A stretch of DNA of 64,000 bases, taken from NCBI GenBank assembly GCA_963921195.1, contig OY992540.1, forward strand, positions 17,305,136 to 17,369,135. The letters run 5' to 3'. The stretch's first letter is position 1, and every line of letters begins with the position of its first letter. Origin of the DNA: Pegoplata infirma. Lineage: Eukaryota > Arthropoda > Insecta > Diptera > Anthomyiidae. The translations under genes and the position numbers were made by a program. The notes under the pieces are model-generated. The model ran no database searches and was not told the DNA's origin. It was given only the letters and a program-made list of their open reading frames with translations. Shown here piece after piece: positions 54,916 to 64,000 of this stretch.

Positions 54916-57665
54916 TTACTTTTCCTTTAAATATTTTCTTAACACTAATATCACAATTGGCATAATTAAACTTAGGATATTTCTAAAATTTCTATTTGCT
55001 CCATTAATATAAAAACTATAATTAAACGAATTATTATTTGTTATAATCCAATTATTATAATATGAAACATTTGTATAGACTCCGGGATAACCGGCAACAG
55101 CACATTTATAACCCCAAGAAACAATGCCAGTCAATAAGCCATTACACACTAATGGTCCGCCAGAATCACCTTGACAAGCATCGATACCACCGGTTTGCAT
55201 AAAACCAGCACATAACATTCCCGACGATATATTACCATAGCTGAGAGCACAGGAAGCATGTGGTACAATAGGTACTGAAGCTTCTAAAAGAAGATCAGAA
55301 ATGTAACCCTAAAAGAGAAAGAAATAGGGGATTAGATTTAAAATATATAAATGTCATCTACACCATTTTCATTTGTAATTCGATTTGAAATTCGAAAATT
55401 CCATTTGTAATTCGAAAAAGAACAGTTGTATTTCGAAAAAGATCAATTTTAATTCGAAAAAGATCAATTGTAATTCAAAAAAGATCAATTGTAGTTCGAA
55501 AGAGATCAATTCTGATTCGAAAAAGATTAATTGTTATTCGAAGATTCCAATTGTAATTTGAAAAAGATCAATTGTTATTTGAAATAGATTAATTGTTATT
55601 CGGAAATCATGAATTGTAATTCGAAAAAGATCAATTGTAACTCGAAAAAGATCAATTGTAATAAGAAAAGGATGAATTGTGATTCGAAAAATATCCATTC
55701 TAATTCGAAGATTCCAATTGTAGCTCGAAAAATATCAATGGAAATTCAGTTGATATTTTTCGAATTACAATTGAAATCTTTCAATTACAATTGATCTTTT
55801 TCCAATAACATCTTTCCTTGCTTAATACTTACATTATAAGTTGTTGTTCCCCAACCTGACACGGTGCACACAGTACCACTTGGTTCCATGGCCGTATTAA
55901 GGGGTATAGCAGCTACAGTGGGCCAACTGGTGAGAATAAAACCATTTATGAGAAACAAGGCCACATCATTTACTAATGTTGTTATATCGAATCCTTCATT
56001 GACAATTATTTGCAAAACATCATATTGCAGAGTGTATTTTGTGGGATCGTTTAAATAGACGCTTCCCATGACCAAAGTAAACTCGCTAGCAGAACGATAT
56101 GATAAAGGTGCAGTTTCTTGTCTGTTTAAATAGAAAAATGTGTATTTATTAGTTATTATTTTACTTTTTGTCTCATTTAAACGGGTATCATTAAAGCAAG
56201 TCGCATTAAAGCGGGTATCATTTAGGCGGGTGCATTAAAGCGGGTATCATTTAAGCGGTTACCATTTAAGCGAGAAAAACAAAAATTTTAATAGCAAACA
56301 TTTTAGTTACTGTGCTATACAGTGAGCTGCTGTTACAACGCGTTGTGATAACACCACGTGAGATAAAATTTGTTTTATTTTCAAAGGCGTTGATTGTCAT
56401 TCTAATTGGAAACGGATCACAGTGACGTAGCTATTCTGGTCAAGCTATCAAATTTGTTCAACATTTCAACAAATAACGCATTTAAGCGGGTCGCATTTAA
56501 GCGGGTTTTATTTAAGCGGGTTTCAATAAAGCGGGCTTCATTTAGCGGGTCTCATTTAAGCGGGTCTAATTGAAGGGTCGCACTTAAGCGGGCTGCATTT
56601 AAGCGGGCTACATTTAAGCGAGTCGCATTTAAGCTGGTCGCACTTAAGCGGGTCTCATTTAAGCGAGAAAAACAAAAATTTCACTAGCAGAAATTTTACT
56701 TACTGTGCTATACAGTGAGCTGCTGTTACAACAACGCGTTGTGATATGACTGAACCACCACATATATGACCATTTCCATACATTTGCTGTTCATATATTT
56801 TCAGACGTACCGAGACTTGCCATGGTGCTGATAGTATTGATATTGGTTGGCCACCCACAATTCTAGGATCAATTTCTGGTTTTGCAAGTGAAGTTGTTTT
56901 TGCTGAAAGGAGAGCATTTAAAGATGTAGTTTTTTAATTTAAGCTTCACTAAAAATTGCGCTAAGTCACTAAACAGGTATGAGCGAGGTCTTTGGGCAGT
57001 CAATTAAACCTATTAGCAGATTTACATTTTTTTTGCTAGCACAAGTTTGATGATATCCTCCAACGGACCAGAGGTGAAAAAGTTTCCCCTTGAAGAACTA
57101 AAAAAACTTCAGAAAAACGCAATATTTTGACATGTTTTTTATGCTATATTAAGTTCATTGACCACCTCTTGGACCAAGTGGATTTAAAAATGATTTTTTT
57201 AAAACTTTTATGACAGGGAGAAAAGTGTTCCCGTGTTTTTTGTACACTGAATTGCAGTAATTTTAATAAAACTGTTAAAACAATTAATTGTGTGCATATA
57301 TTCAAAATGTATCTTTATTCTTTATAATTAATAATTAAAATTATTTAATTGTTTTTATTTATGTTATATTTTATTTTTTAATATTTCCTTTAACACTTAT
57401 TTCATGTTAAACATTATTAATCATTCTTTTATAAAATTTTTATATTAGCTCTTATCTTTTTCTAACTTTTTGAATCATAAACTTAGTGAATCATTTACAA
57501 TTTTTTTAAATTATTGAAATTTTTAAAATTTTATCTATTATTTTATTTATTATTTTATTTCCATTTTAATTTTATTACACTATTTACTTAACACTTACTT
57601 GTAGAAATTACATTTTTAAATTGTAGTAGACAAAATAATGTAGTAATAATATTTTTTGAAAACAT
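54916..57665 (-). CDS. SP4: membrane-tailed trypsin-like serine protease (315 aa)
   Basis: Exons in transcript order: 57665-57599 (signal), 56902-56704 (propeptide, His), 56121-55833 (Asp), 55308-54916 (Ser, tail). Donors are all GTAAGT; acceptors are CTTTCAG, AAACAG and CTTTTAG; phases 1, 2, 0. Signal peptide about residues 1-22, activation site DPR|IVGG after R36, His85 (AAHC), Asp141 (VNDVALF), Ser234 (GDSGGPL), S1 Asp228, PGVY: trypsin-like specificity. Eight conserved cysteines. SWGYKC has Lys where trypsins have Gly219, at the lip of the S1 pocket. The Ser/Asn-rich linker (FNYS sequon) is followed by an aliphatic run ([12 protein letters not shown]) and a basic end RKYLKEK, more like a single transmembrane segment with a cytosolic tail than a GPI signal. 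Compact gene; introns 696, 582 and 524 nt, two of them holding minisatellites. Confidence 0.93.
55375..55805. repeat. 21-bp minisatellite TTCGAAAAAGATCAATTGTA in SP4 intron 3
   Basis: About 20 irregular units of ATTCGAAAAAGATCAATTGT; the last units at 55748-55800 are inverted. It fills nearly the whole 524-nt intron. Confidence 0.8.
56165..56285. repeat. 15-bp minisatellite AAGCGGGTATCATTT in SP4 intron 2, block 1
   Basis: Units of ATTAAAGCGGGTATC and TTTAAGCGGGTNNCA, ending AAGCGAGAAAAACAAAAATT just before an exon fragment. Same unit as at 56478-56670 and 62475-62770. Confidence 0.75.
56300..56352 (-). pseudogene. Short duplicate of the SP4 His-exon 3' end and donor
   Basis: Minus strand: CAACGCGTTGTAACAGCAGC, TCACTGTATAGCACA and a donor-like GTAACT repeat the last about 40 bp of the exon ending at 56704. 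A 3-bp deletion is the main difference in the exon part. It lies in SP4 intron 2, about 400 bp downstream of the true donor, and is preceded on its 3' side by the same 15-bp array: a local tandem duplication. Confidence 0.75.
56478..56672. repeat. 15-bp minisatellite AAGCGGGTCGCATTT, block 2
   Basis: About 12 units, each GCGGGT(C/T)NCATTTAA with point changes, ending AAGCGAGAAAAACAAAAATT next to the true donor of the SP4 His exon. Confidence 0.82.
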
Positions 57666-57886
57666 TTTTAAATAATTTTAAACTTTTAGACAATTTTTGG
57701 GGAATATTTTATTTTTTATAATAAATTTTATTTATTTGCTTTAACTTTGGTATATAGTTATCAAATGGTTCCAAAATGTTTATGGAATTATATTTATTAA
57801 TTCAACAAAAATTTACGATTGTAAAACATATTTTTTTTTTTGTACTTCTACATAGTCAAATATATGTTTTTTTTTGTGTCTGTCAT

Positions 57887-57911
57887 ATGATAATTTATTG
57901 TTATCTTATCA
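57887..57911 (-). promoter_or_regulatory. Doubled GATA site upstream of SP4
   Basis: TGATAAGATAA on the minus strand (57911-57901), followed by ATTATCATATG, about 236 bp before the ATG. A further TGATAAC and TATATACC (about 57752-57764) could be proximal site and TATA-like box. Shared with SP2 and SP3. Confidence 0.45.
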
Positions 57912-58489
57912 ATTTTACGATATAATTATATTAAGTAAATTAATTACTATGTATGAACAATTGAATGGTATTTGTTAACCAAAAAAAATAATTTGAATCA
58001 AAGATATGAATTTTTTGGGATATTTAACAATTGTTTTCAATATTTATAAATTTAAAAAGAAGTCGTTGTTTACTTAATAAATAATATATGCTTAATTTTC
58101 TAAATTACGCCATTTCCAATTTCACAAAATTTTCAAATATATTTCAATAATTTCCAATTATATTCTGTTGTGATTTTTAAATTACCAAAAGTTTTGACCC
58201 AAAACTTATTTATTATTCGACCTTTAAAATTCTATTTTGAAAAAGATTATTCTATCTCAAGGTCATATTTCGTTTACTAATCATTACGATGATATTGTCA
58301 AAATAACAATTATCAAGAAACTATTTATAAAGTTGTTTGTTTTAAATTGACTGCTTTGGTCATTTTGCAAGACTTATTCGACACGTGTTTCGGAATTTCT
58401 CAGATTTCATTGTCAAAAGTATTTAGCAAATTGACAATCGTGGCAAATAATATTTATATAAAGAGTAAATCCATATCAACATAGCAAAA
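57912..58489. repeat. Diverged R5 copy (58206-58440) in SP4 5' flank
   Basis: TTATTCGACCTTTAAAAT, CTCAAGGTCATATTTCG, TTTGCAAGACTTATTCGACA and CGTGTTTCGGAATTTCTCAG follow the order of the R5 palindrome arm. Outside it nothing recognised. Confidence 0.65.
58387..58416 (-). other. Degenerate hammerhead-like core in the R5 copy
   Basis: Minus strand: TTGACAA, a weak GAAAT...ATTTC/ATTCC stem, GAAAC, then ACGTGTCG, as in the R5 palindrome. Core bases are altered, so it is presumably inactive. Confidence 0.28.
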
Positions 58490-60370
58490 AAAATTGAATT
58501 TTTGACGTCAATCGACCCAAATTTCGTGAAATTCTGTATATATGTAGGGACTTACTCGACTAATACTCAAAGTTTAAGGCTTTTAACTTCCATAGTTTTG
58601 GAAATATGACGTTTCAAAAGTCAAGAAAATCTTTTAAAGGGTAAATTATAAATATTTATATATTGAAAAGTATTTGAGCTATATCACTCCTAGATAGCTT
58701 TTTTTAAAGGCACAACCATTACTTTTAATATATCATTTCGCGAAAAATTTTATTTTGTGATCTTTTTTGTATTTCTGCACAATTCGCGATTCGCGAAAAT
58801 ATATTAAAAAAAGCGACATTTTTAAAAATCTGAAAAAAATATATGTTAATGGTTTGAGTCTTAGCTACAAGGTCCAAAAATTTCGCGTTGGTGAACGTAT
58901 TAAGTCCAGAGATATTAATGAAAATGTATTGCCAAGTAGGAAATTTTTTCCAAATCTCATGAATATTTAATTATTATTTTTGAATATTTTTGCAAATACA
59001 TAAAATAAAACGGTGAAAAAAGTAAAGTTGATGGTAATGTACGAGTACTACACATGAATACAATGTAACATAACTTTTTATCAATTACACTAGTTAACAA
59101 AAGTCAACTTTTTTTTGCAGAGACTTCTAGAACACATTTTTGAAAGTATTTGCCCTGCACGAATCTATCATCATAAACATTTTATCAAAATGTCTTCTGA
59201 ACATATAGGCCTTATTAACAGACTAAACCATCAAACCCAAAAAAGAAAGGTAATAATAAATGTTTCACATTCACATACCTCATATTATTTGTTCGTTTAA
59301 TATTTTTGCATGCTTCAGCTGCAACAACTAAATGGGCAAATTTCGAAAACGCGATTATATAAAAATGACAATGGATTCGCGTTTAATGGATTCACGTTAA
59401 AGAGGGCAAAAGACTTAAGAAAATGTATTTGAAACAATGAAAATTACCAAAAAAAAAAAAAAATATTAGGGAAAAAAGTATATGCAAATAATATATGCAA
59501 ATTTTGCTAAAATTTTTGATTTTTTGCAAAGATTTTCGGATAAACTCAATGAATTTGAAATAATATGCATTTTGAATTTGTTTATATAAAAAAATGCAAT
59601 ATTCGTTGGTTTTTATCGGCATGGACCGCAAAAAAGGTCTTATCTCGAAAAGGGGATTTTATAAATTTTTTATGATGACAGATTCGTGTTAAGGAGGTCA
59701 AAATACTTTAGCAAATGTATTCTAGGAGTCTGTGCAAAAAAAGTTGATTTTTGTAGAGTAGTGTAATTGATAAATATTCATATTATATTGTATCTATGTG
59801 TAGAACCCGTCTGTACCATAAACTTTACTTTTTTCACCGTTTTATTATATGTATTTTCAAAAATATTCAAAAATAAAAATTAAATATTCATCAGATTTGA
59901 TAAAAATTGCCTACTTGGCAACACATTTTTATTCATATCTCTGGTCTTAATACGTTCACCAACCCAAAATTTTTACAGCTTGTAGCTAAGATAACAGCCG
60001 TTATTATATATTTTTTTCATATTTTTAAAAATGTCGCTTTTTCAGATATATTTTCGCGAATCGCGAATTTTGCAGAAATAAACAAAATTTCCAAAATAAA
60101 AATTTTTGCAAAATGTTACTTGAAAGGTCATGGTTTTACCTTCAAAACAAGCTATCAGGAAGTAATATAGCTGAAATACTTTTGAAGATATAAATGTTTA
60201 TATTTAATCCTTTAAAAGATTTTCTTGACTTTTGACACGTCATATTTCTGGAACCACGGAAGTTAATGGTCTCAAATTTTGCCTGAGTATAAGTCTTATA
60301 AGTCCCAACATATACAAAAAGTTTCATCAAATTCGGAGACATTGAAGGAAATCAGGGGTTCATGTTGAAA
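58490..60370. mobile_element. FB7: 1.9-kb foldback element with a short central open frame
   Basis: Diverged mirror arms of about 700 bp: ATTCGCGATTCGCGAAAATA and TATTTTCGCGAATCGCGAAT; TTGGTGAACGTATTAAG and CTTAATACGTTCACCAA; GGGACTTACTCGACTAATAC and its counterpart near 60290. The centre is at about 59430. An open frame at 59115-59300 (with MSSEHIGLINRLNHQTQKRK) begins after TTTTTTTTGCAG and ends at AAAG|GTAATA, like an exon, but the acceptor side lies in a mirrored arm. No known domain recognised. Confidence 0.65.
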
Positions 60371-60384
60371 AATTTTAACTCTAC

Positions 60385-60663
60385 CCAGTCGGCAAAAAAA
60401 ATCACACCTGACATACTGCTGACTCTCCCTTTATAAAATTGCTGACATCTTCATACAATTTTTCAAAATGTCATCAATGACATGTCAGCAGTTGGTCAGC
60501 GGTTGTTTAAACAAATTGTTAGTGGCCACCGATACTGGTGAACACTGCTGACCAACAGCTGACATGTCATTGATGACATTTTGAAAAATTGTATGAAGAT
60601 GTCAGCAATTTCATAAAGGGAGAGTCAGCAGTATGTCAGGTGTACTTTTATTTTGCCAACTGG
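60385..60663. mobile_element. Palindromic MITE (279 bp), TA target
   Basis: CCCAGTCGGCAAAA to TTTTGCCAACTGGG flanked by TA. The long arms are near perfect: CTGACATACTGCTGACTCTC and GAGAGTCAGCAGTATGTCAG; GACATGTCAGC and GCTGACATGTC. Confidence 0.78.
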
Positions 60664-60911
60664 GTATAGATATTTAGAATTTATTTACTAAATACACAAC
60701 ATAATACAGCTCTAAATTTCAAACAAAATGCCCGACCAAACCATCTGCATTAAATTCAAACATACCTTCGTATATAAAGTCTGTACTACAGACTATCACA
60801 TACATACTAACAGTAGCTCTCTTACGCGAGTAAGATGTTCACTGCTTTTTAGTCTATTCATATTGATATTGTCTATTCATATTATGAATAAGAGCGAATA
60901 CATTAAAAGTA

Positions 60912-62216
60912 CCCAGGTAGAAAAATACAACCGTAAAAACGCTTTTAAAGCGCTCTGCATGGTAGTACGAATGCTTTCAGATCATACGGAAAACCATCCT
61001 CAGAGCGCTTTCAGATAGTCCTAATGATAACACCGTTAAACGGTTTATATAAAGCGTTTTTAAAGCGTTTTTAAAGACATTTATAATGGTGATTTGAGAA
61101 CGCTTCGTTAAAGCATTATTAAAGCGTTAAAAAGCAAAAAATATATCAATTTTAAAATTTTTGTAAACTTTGTCGTACTGGACAATATAAGTTGTATCTT
61201 GGTATAGGCAAGAAATTGCTGCAAAAATTAGTTTTAAAAATGTTAAAGTTTGCAAGAAAATGTAATATTGCAACAAAATTTCAATAAAATATCTGATGAC
61301 ATAAATTTATAGTTTCAGAGGAAATCTTTCGTTTTAATGGATATTGAAAATTGGAAAATTAGATATTTTTGTTATATGGTTGAGCAATAATTCTAAAAAA
61401 TGTAGTGGAATTTAAGCAGTACTGACACTTTAAATTCTTTATACAGTTTGTCGTATTTTTCCATCCAGAAAAATAGGTACTTCAAAAGTGAAACAAACAA
61501 TGAATTTTCACAAAATTTTTCTCATCGCAGATGATGTAGCTAATATGGAAGCTACAATATCTCAGTTTTCTGACTTTGATTTTGAAACCAGTTTCTTAAA
61601 ATCAATTGTTAATGCTTTATACAAATTCTCAAAATAAAACGCCATTGGTAGTATACCCACTCCACAAGAATAGAATCCAATGCAACAAAATTGGTGTTTT
61701 CTTATGGCTGCCTCTCATCCTGATATCGTATGCCCAATTTTAAATGCAAAAACTATGATTGTAAATCAAATTTTTATCACAAAGGTATCCAATATCTTCA
61801 ATGAAATGAACAACATTTTATAACCCAATTTCATCAATAGATACAGGACATAATAGGATATAATGTTGAAAGTACTTTGTAATGGGAAAATTATGATAGC
61901 AAACCCAATTTTTTGTTTAAATCAAGCCAAAAACAATTTTGACAGTTCTTATTTTTTGAATGGCAGTGAAAAAAAATCATAGGTTTGGTTGAAAAGTATT
62001 CTCAAAACGCTTTTACGAATCGTTCAAAAAGCGTTATGAAGTTATGCTTTAAAATTGAGTTATTTTTGATAAGTCCTGATTTTATTTTATAACCGTCATG
62101 AATTGATCCTTTGAAAACGTTTTGAAAACGCTTTTTCTTATTACTGTCATGAATTTCTACTTAAGAGTGCTTTAAAGACGCTTTATTTTTATAACCGTCA
62201 TGAATTTCTACTTGGG
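60912..62216. mobile_element. TIR element (1.3 kb), ends CCCAGGTAGAAA, TA target
   Basis: CCCAGGTAGAAA to TTTCTACTTGGG with TA at 60910-60911 and 62217-62218. GCTTTTAAAGCGC- and AAAACGCTTTTA-type words are repeated towards both ends. Related in its ends to 15212-16267. No transposase frame recognised. Confidence 0.72.
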
Positions 62217-62474
62217 TAGTGTTGCAGTGTAAATTGGAAATCTTTTATATATAATTGGAAATTTTCGAAATATAATTTGTATTTTCTAAAATAAAATTGG
62301 CAATCGTGCAAAAAGTTTCTGAGTCTATTAGAAAAAAGAAAATTTATTTAAAGTCAACTTTAGTTTTCAAAACAATTTTTTTTAATTGATTTTGGGGCAT
62401 GTCACAGACTCAATTCCGTTCGGATTTGAAAAAAGTGGTTTACTCGTAAAACGCAAAGCGAATATTTTTTTTCG

Positions 62475-62775
62475 GGTTTCATTTAAGCGGGTCTCATTTA
62501 GCGGGTCCCATTTAGCGGGTCTCATTTAGCGGGTCTCAGTTAAGCGGGTCTAATTGAAGCGGTCTCATTTAAGCGGGTTGCACTTAAGCGGGCCGTATTT
62601 AAGCGGGCCGCATTTAAGCGGGTTGCATTTAAGTGGGTTGCATTTAAGCAGGCCGCATTTAAGCGGGTTGCATTTAAGCGGTTTGCATTTAAGCGGGTTG
62701 CATTTAAGCCGGTCACATTTAAGCGGGTCGCATTTAAGCGGGTCTCATTTAAGCGGGTCTCATTTAAGCGATAAA
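62475..62775. repeat. 15-bp minisatellite AAGCGGGTTGCATTT, block 3
   Basis: About 19 units of GCGGGTNNCATTTAA. In one frame it would read as LHLSG pentapeptides, an effect of the period divisible by three. Same unit as in SP4 intron 2. Confidence 0.88.
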
Positions 62776-62820
62776 AACAACAATTTTACTAGCAAACATT
62801 TTACTAGCAAAAATTTTACT

Positions 62821-62904
62821 TACTGTGCTATACAGTGAGCTGCTGTTACAAGAACGCATTGTGATATGACTGAACCACCACATACATGACCGTTTCCATA
62901 CAAT
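62821..62904 (-). pseudogene. Trypsin His-exon fragment (SP4-like), with donor site
   Basis: Minus strand reads [14 protein letters not shown] then [10 protein letters not shown] and ends at CA|GTAAGT exactly as the SP4 exon at 56704 does, with a few replacements (I to V, R to C). Frame and catalytic His are intact, but the activation site and the exon 5' half are missing, so it cannot encode a protease by itself. It lies within inverted repeats 5.2 kb upstream of SP4. Confidence 0.85.
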
Positions 62905-63032
62905 GAAACCACTTTAATGCAATTCAATTCCACTTTGATTTTTGAAAGTGATTTCATTCCGAAAAAATAATATTCGTTTTGCGTTTTACCACTTTTTTCA
63001 AATCCGAACGGAATTGAGTCTGTGACATGCCC

Positions 63033-63447
63033 CTTTAAAACAAAAACAATTTCTATAGAAAATATAATAAAAGTTAACTGTTAAATATTTTGATTTTCTT
63101 TTGATGAGTACTCTGATCCACAAACTGGATCAGAGTACTCATCTCTTTTGCACTAAAAATCTAAAAATATATGTATTGTTTATTAATATTGAAAATTATA
63201 CTAATTATTGCATTTATAAATTCCCTGCAGGAAAAGTGACTTGTCCGGGATTAAGAAAATTTCAAAACATTTTTCAAGACTTAAAAACTTTGCAAATTTA
63301 GTCAAACAATGTTTTGTTAAATCAAAAAAAAAAAATTGTCTGGTATTTAGAAAATTTTTGGGAAATATGAAAAATTTGTCAACAAAATTTTTTTAAAGAA
63401 AAAAATTTTCATTAATGTTGTTTTTATTCGACTTTTTTTTATAAATA
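63033..63447. other. Non-coding, with a perfect 18-bp hairpin at 63102-63142
   Basis: GATGAGTACTCTGATCCA, 5-base loop, TGGATCAGAGTACTCATC. Nothing else recognised. Confidence 0.55.
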
Positions 63448-63736
63448 ATAAATACGTTATTTGAGCTCGAGGCCAATGTTGAAATAAATTTTCTTTATTA
63501 TTTATTGTGAAAAAAAATTATATTAAACACCGACTTAAAAATATATACTATTGCTTCTTTTTAAAATAACAGAAGATGTAAAAGAAGCAACAGTATATAT
63601 TTTTAAGTCGGTGTTTAATATAAATTATTTTTCATAAGCTCAGAGGATGACACTCGAAAAATGTCGAAATATCGGCAAATAATAAAGAAAATTTATTTCA
63701 ATGTGGCCTCGAGCTCAAATAACGCATTTATTATTT
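63448..63736. repeat. Nested palindrome with hammerhead-like motif
   Basis: Outer arms: TTATTTGAGCTCGAGGCC (63459) and GGCCTCGAGCTCAAATAA (63704). Inner arms: TTAAACACCGACTTAAAAAT and ATTTTTAAGTCGGTGTTTAA, around ACAGAAGATG. The right part holds CAGAGGA, a GACA...TGTC stem and GAAA (63641-63670), resembling a degraded hammerhead core. Possibly a Penelope-like relic. Confidence 0.6.
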
Positions 63737-63947
63737 GGATAAAAATTTTCGGCAATTGGGAAAGTTTTAAACTTTTTTTTTCTAAAAGCATGTCGCCAGT
63801 GTTCGAGACTTTTAAAAAATCTCCTAAAAGCATTTTTAATGAGTTTTTTTCCTAAAAACACGAAAAAAAATTGCCAAGAAGTTTTTTGTCTGGAAAATTA
63901 TAAAAAAAAACATCGGGACTTGAATATTTTTTTAAATTTAGTAAACA

Positions 63948-64000
63948 ACAAGCGAGAGAGTTAAATTCGGCTGTGCCGAATCTTTAATACCCTCCACGTT
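63948..64000 (-). mobile_element. mini-me 3' end, minus orientation, running off the window
   Basis: AACAAGCGAGAGAGTTAAAT, TCGGCTGTGCCGAATC and AATACCCTCCACG are the complement of the mini-me 3' end. The body lies beyond 64000. Confidence 0.75.

Larger units (their letters stand above)
62394..63032. mobile_element. Inverted-repeat unit carrying a captured trypsin exon fragment
   Basis: About 75-80-bp inverted ends: GGGGCATGTCACAGACTCAA, TTCCGTTCGGATTTGAAAAA and AAACGCAAAGCGAATATT on the left (62394-62475), and their complement at 62956-63032 on the right. Between them lie the 15-bp minisatellite, a duplicate of SP4 intron 2 next to its donor, and part of the His exon (62821-62904). No exact TSD is seen, so a transposon is inferred from the inverted ends; an inverted segmental duplication is the alternative. 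Confidence 0.65.

Noticed and set aside
60728..61018. 96-aa open frame after AAACAAAATG
   Set aside because: It runs across the left end of the TIR element at 60912 and has no recognisable domain; the start context alone is not enough.
62554..62838. Open frame of 94 aa with regular LHLSG pentapeptides
   Set aside because: It is the 15-bp minisatellite read in one frame; period divisible by three keeps it open. No start context, no homologue, and it runs into the antisense of a protease exon.

Overview
The window looks like a repeat-choked stretch of a higher-fly (brachyceran, plausibly calyptrate or blow-fly-like) genome. It is very AT-rich, has short introns with canonical GT/AG signals, carries a jockey-clade non-LTR retrotransposon, and holds many copies of mini-me/DINE-type dipteran elements, recognisable by a (TA)n tract, a GATCGATT core and a (GTCY)n tract. 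The species assignment is inference; no marker gene fixes it.

Host genes. The only convincing host genes are four trypsin-like serine protease paralogues, assembled here exon by exon from splice sites and reading phase. SP1 is on the minus strand: its signal-peptide and His-exons lie at 1251-1602 and the rest is off the left edge. SP2 is on the plus strand (8091-14203, 345 aa). SP3 is on the minus strand (22082-44498, 304 aa over 22.4 kb). SP4 is on the minus strand (54916-57665, 315 aa over 2.7 kb). SP1 and SP2 are divergent, SP2 and SP3 convergent, SP3 and SP4 in the same direction. They share the phase pattern 1-2-0 at their introns; SP2 lacks the first intron. The three complete ones keep the His/Asp/Ser triad, the Asp of a trypsin S1 pocket and all eight core cysteines. 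Unusually, each ends in an N-glycosylation-rich linker followed by a hydrophobic C-terminal segment, suggesting membrane or GPI attachment. SP2, SP3 and SP4 share a doubled GATA site about 160-240 bp upstream of the ATG, suggesting common (perhaps gut) expression.

Repeats. Almost everything else is transposon-derived and deeply nested. Region by region: 0-8 kb holds a foldback family (FB1), an 8-bp-TSD hAT MITE and nested MITEs. 9-14 kb (SP2 intron 2) holds mini-me copies, a second related family (R2) and a 1.6-kb foldback (FB2). 14-22 kb holds a diverged ~170-bp tandem family (R3), a 16-bp minisatellite and a 1.2-kb palindrome. 22-44 kb (SP3 introns) holds a TATCGATA-rich satellite, a 1.95-kb palindromic FB1 copy, and a jockey-clade element split by a 3.6-kb mini-me copy that itself contains about 80 copies of the 16-bp minisatellite, plus T-rich arrays. 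44-54 kb holds foldbacks and TA-target MITEs nested three deep. 58-64 kb holds a 1.9-kb foldback, further MITEs, and an inverted-repeat unit that carries a piece of a trypsin exon.

Most noteworthy: the inverted-repeat unit carrying the protease exon fragment (62.4-63.0 kb), four degenerate hammerhead-ribozyme-like motifs in Penelope-like positions, a snap-back inverted duplication at the 5' end of the jockey insertion, and the family-wide C-terminal hydrophobic tails of the proteases. All homology statements come from reading the sequence by eye; no searches were run.
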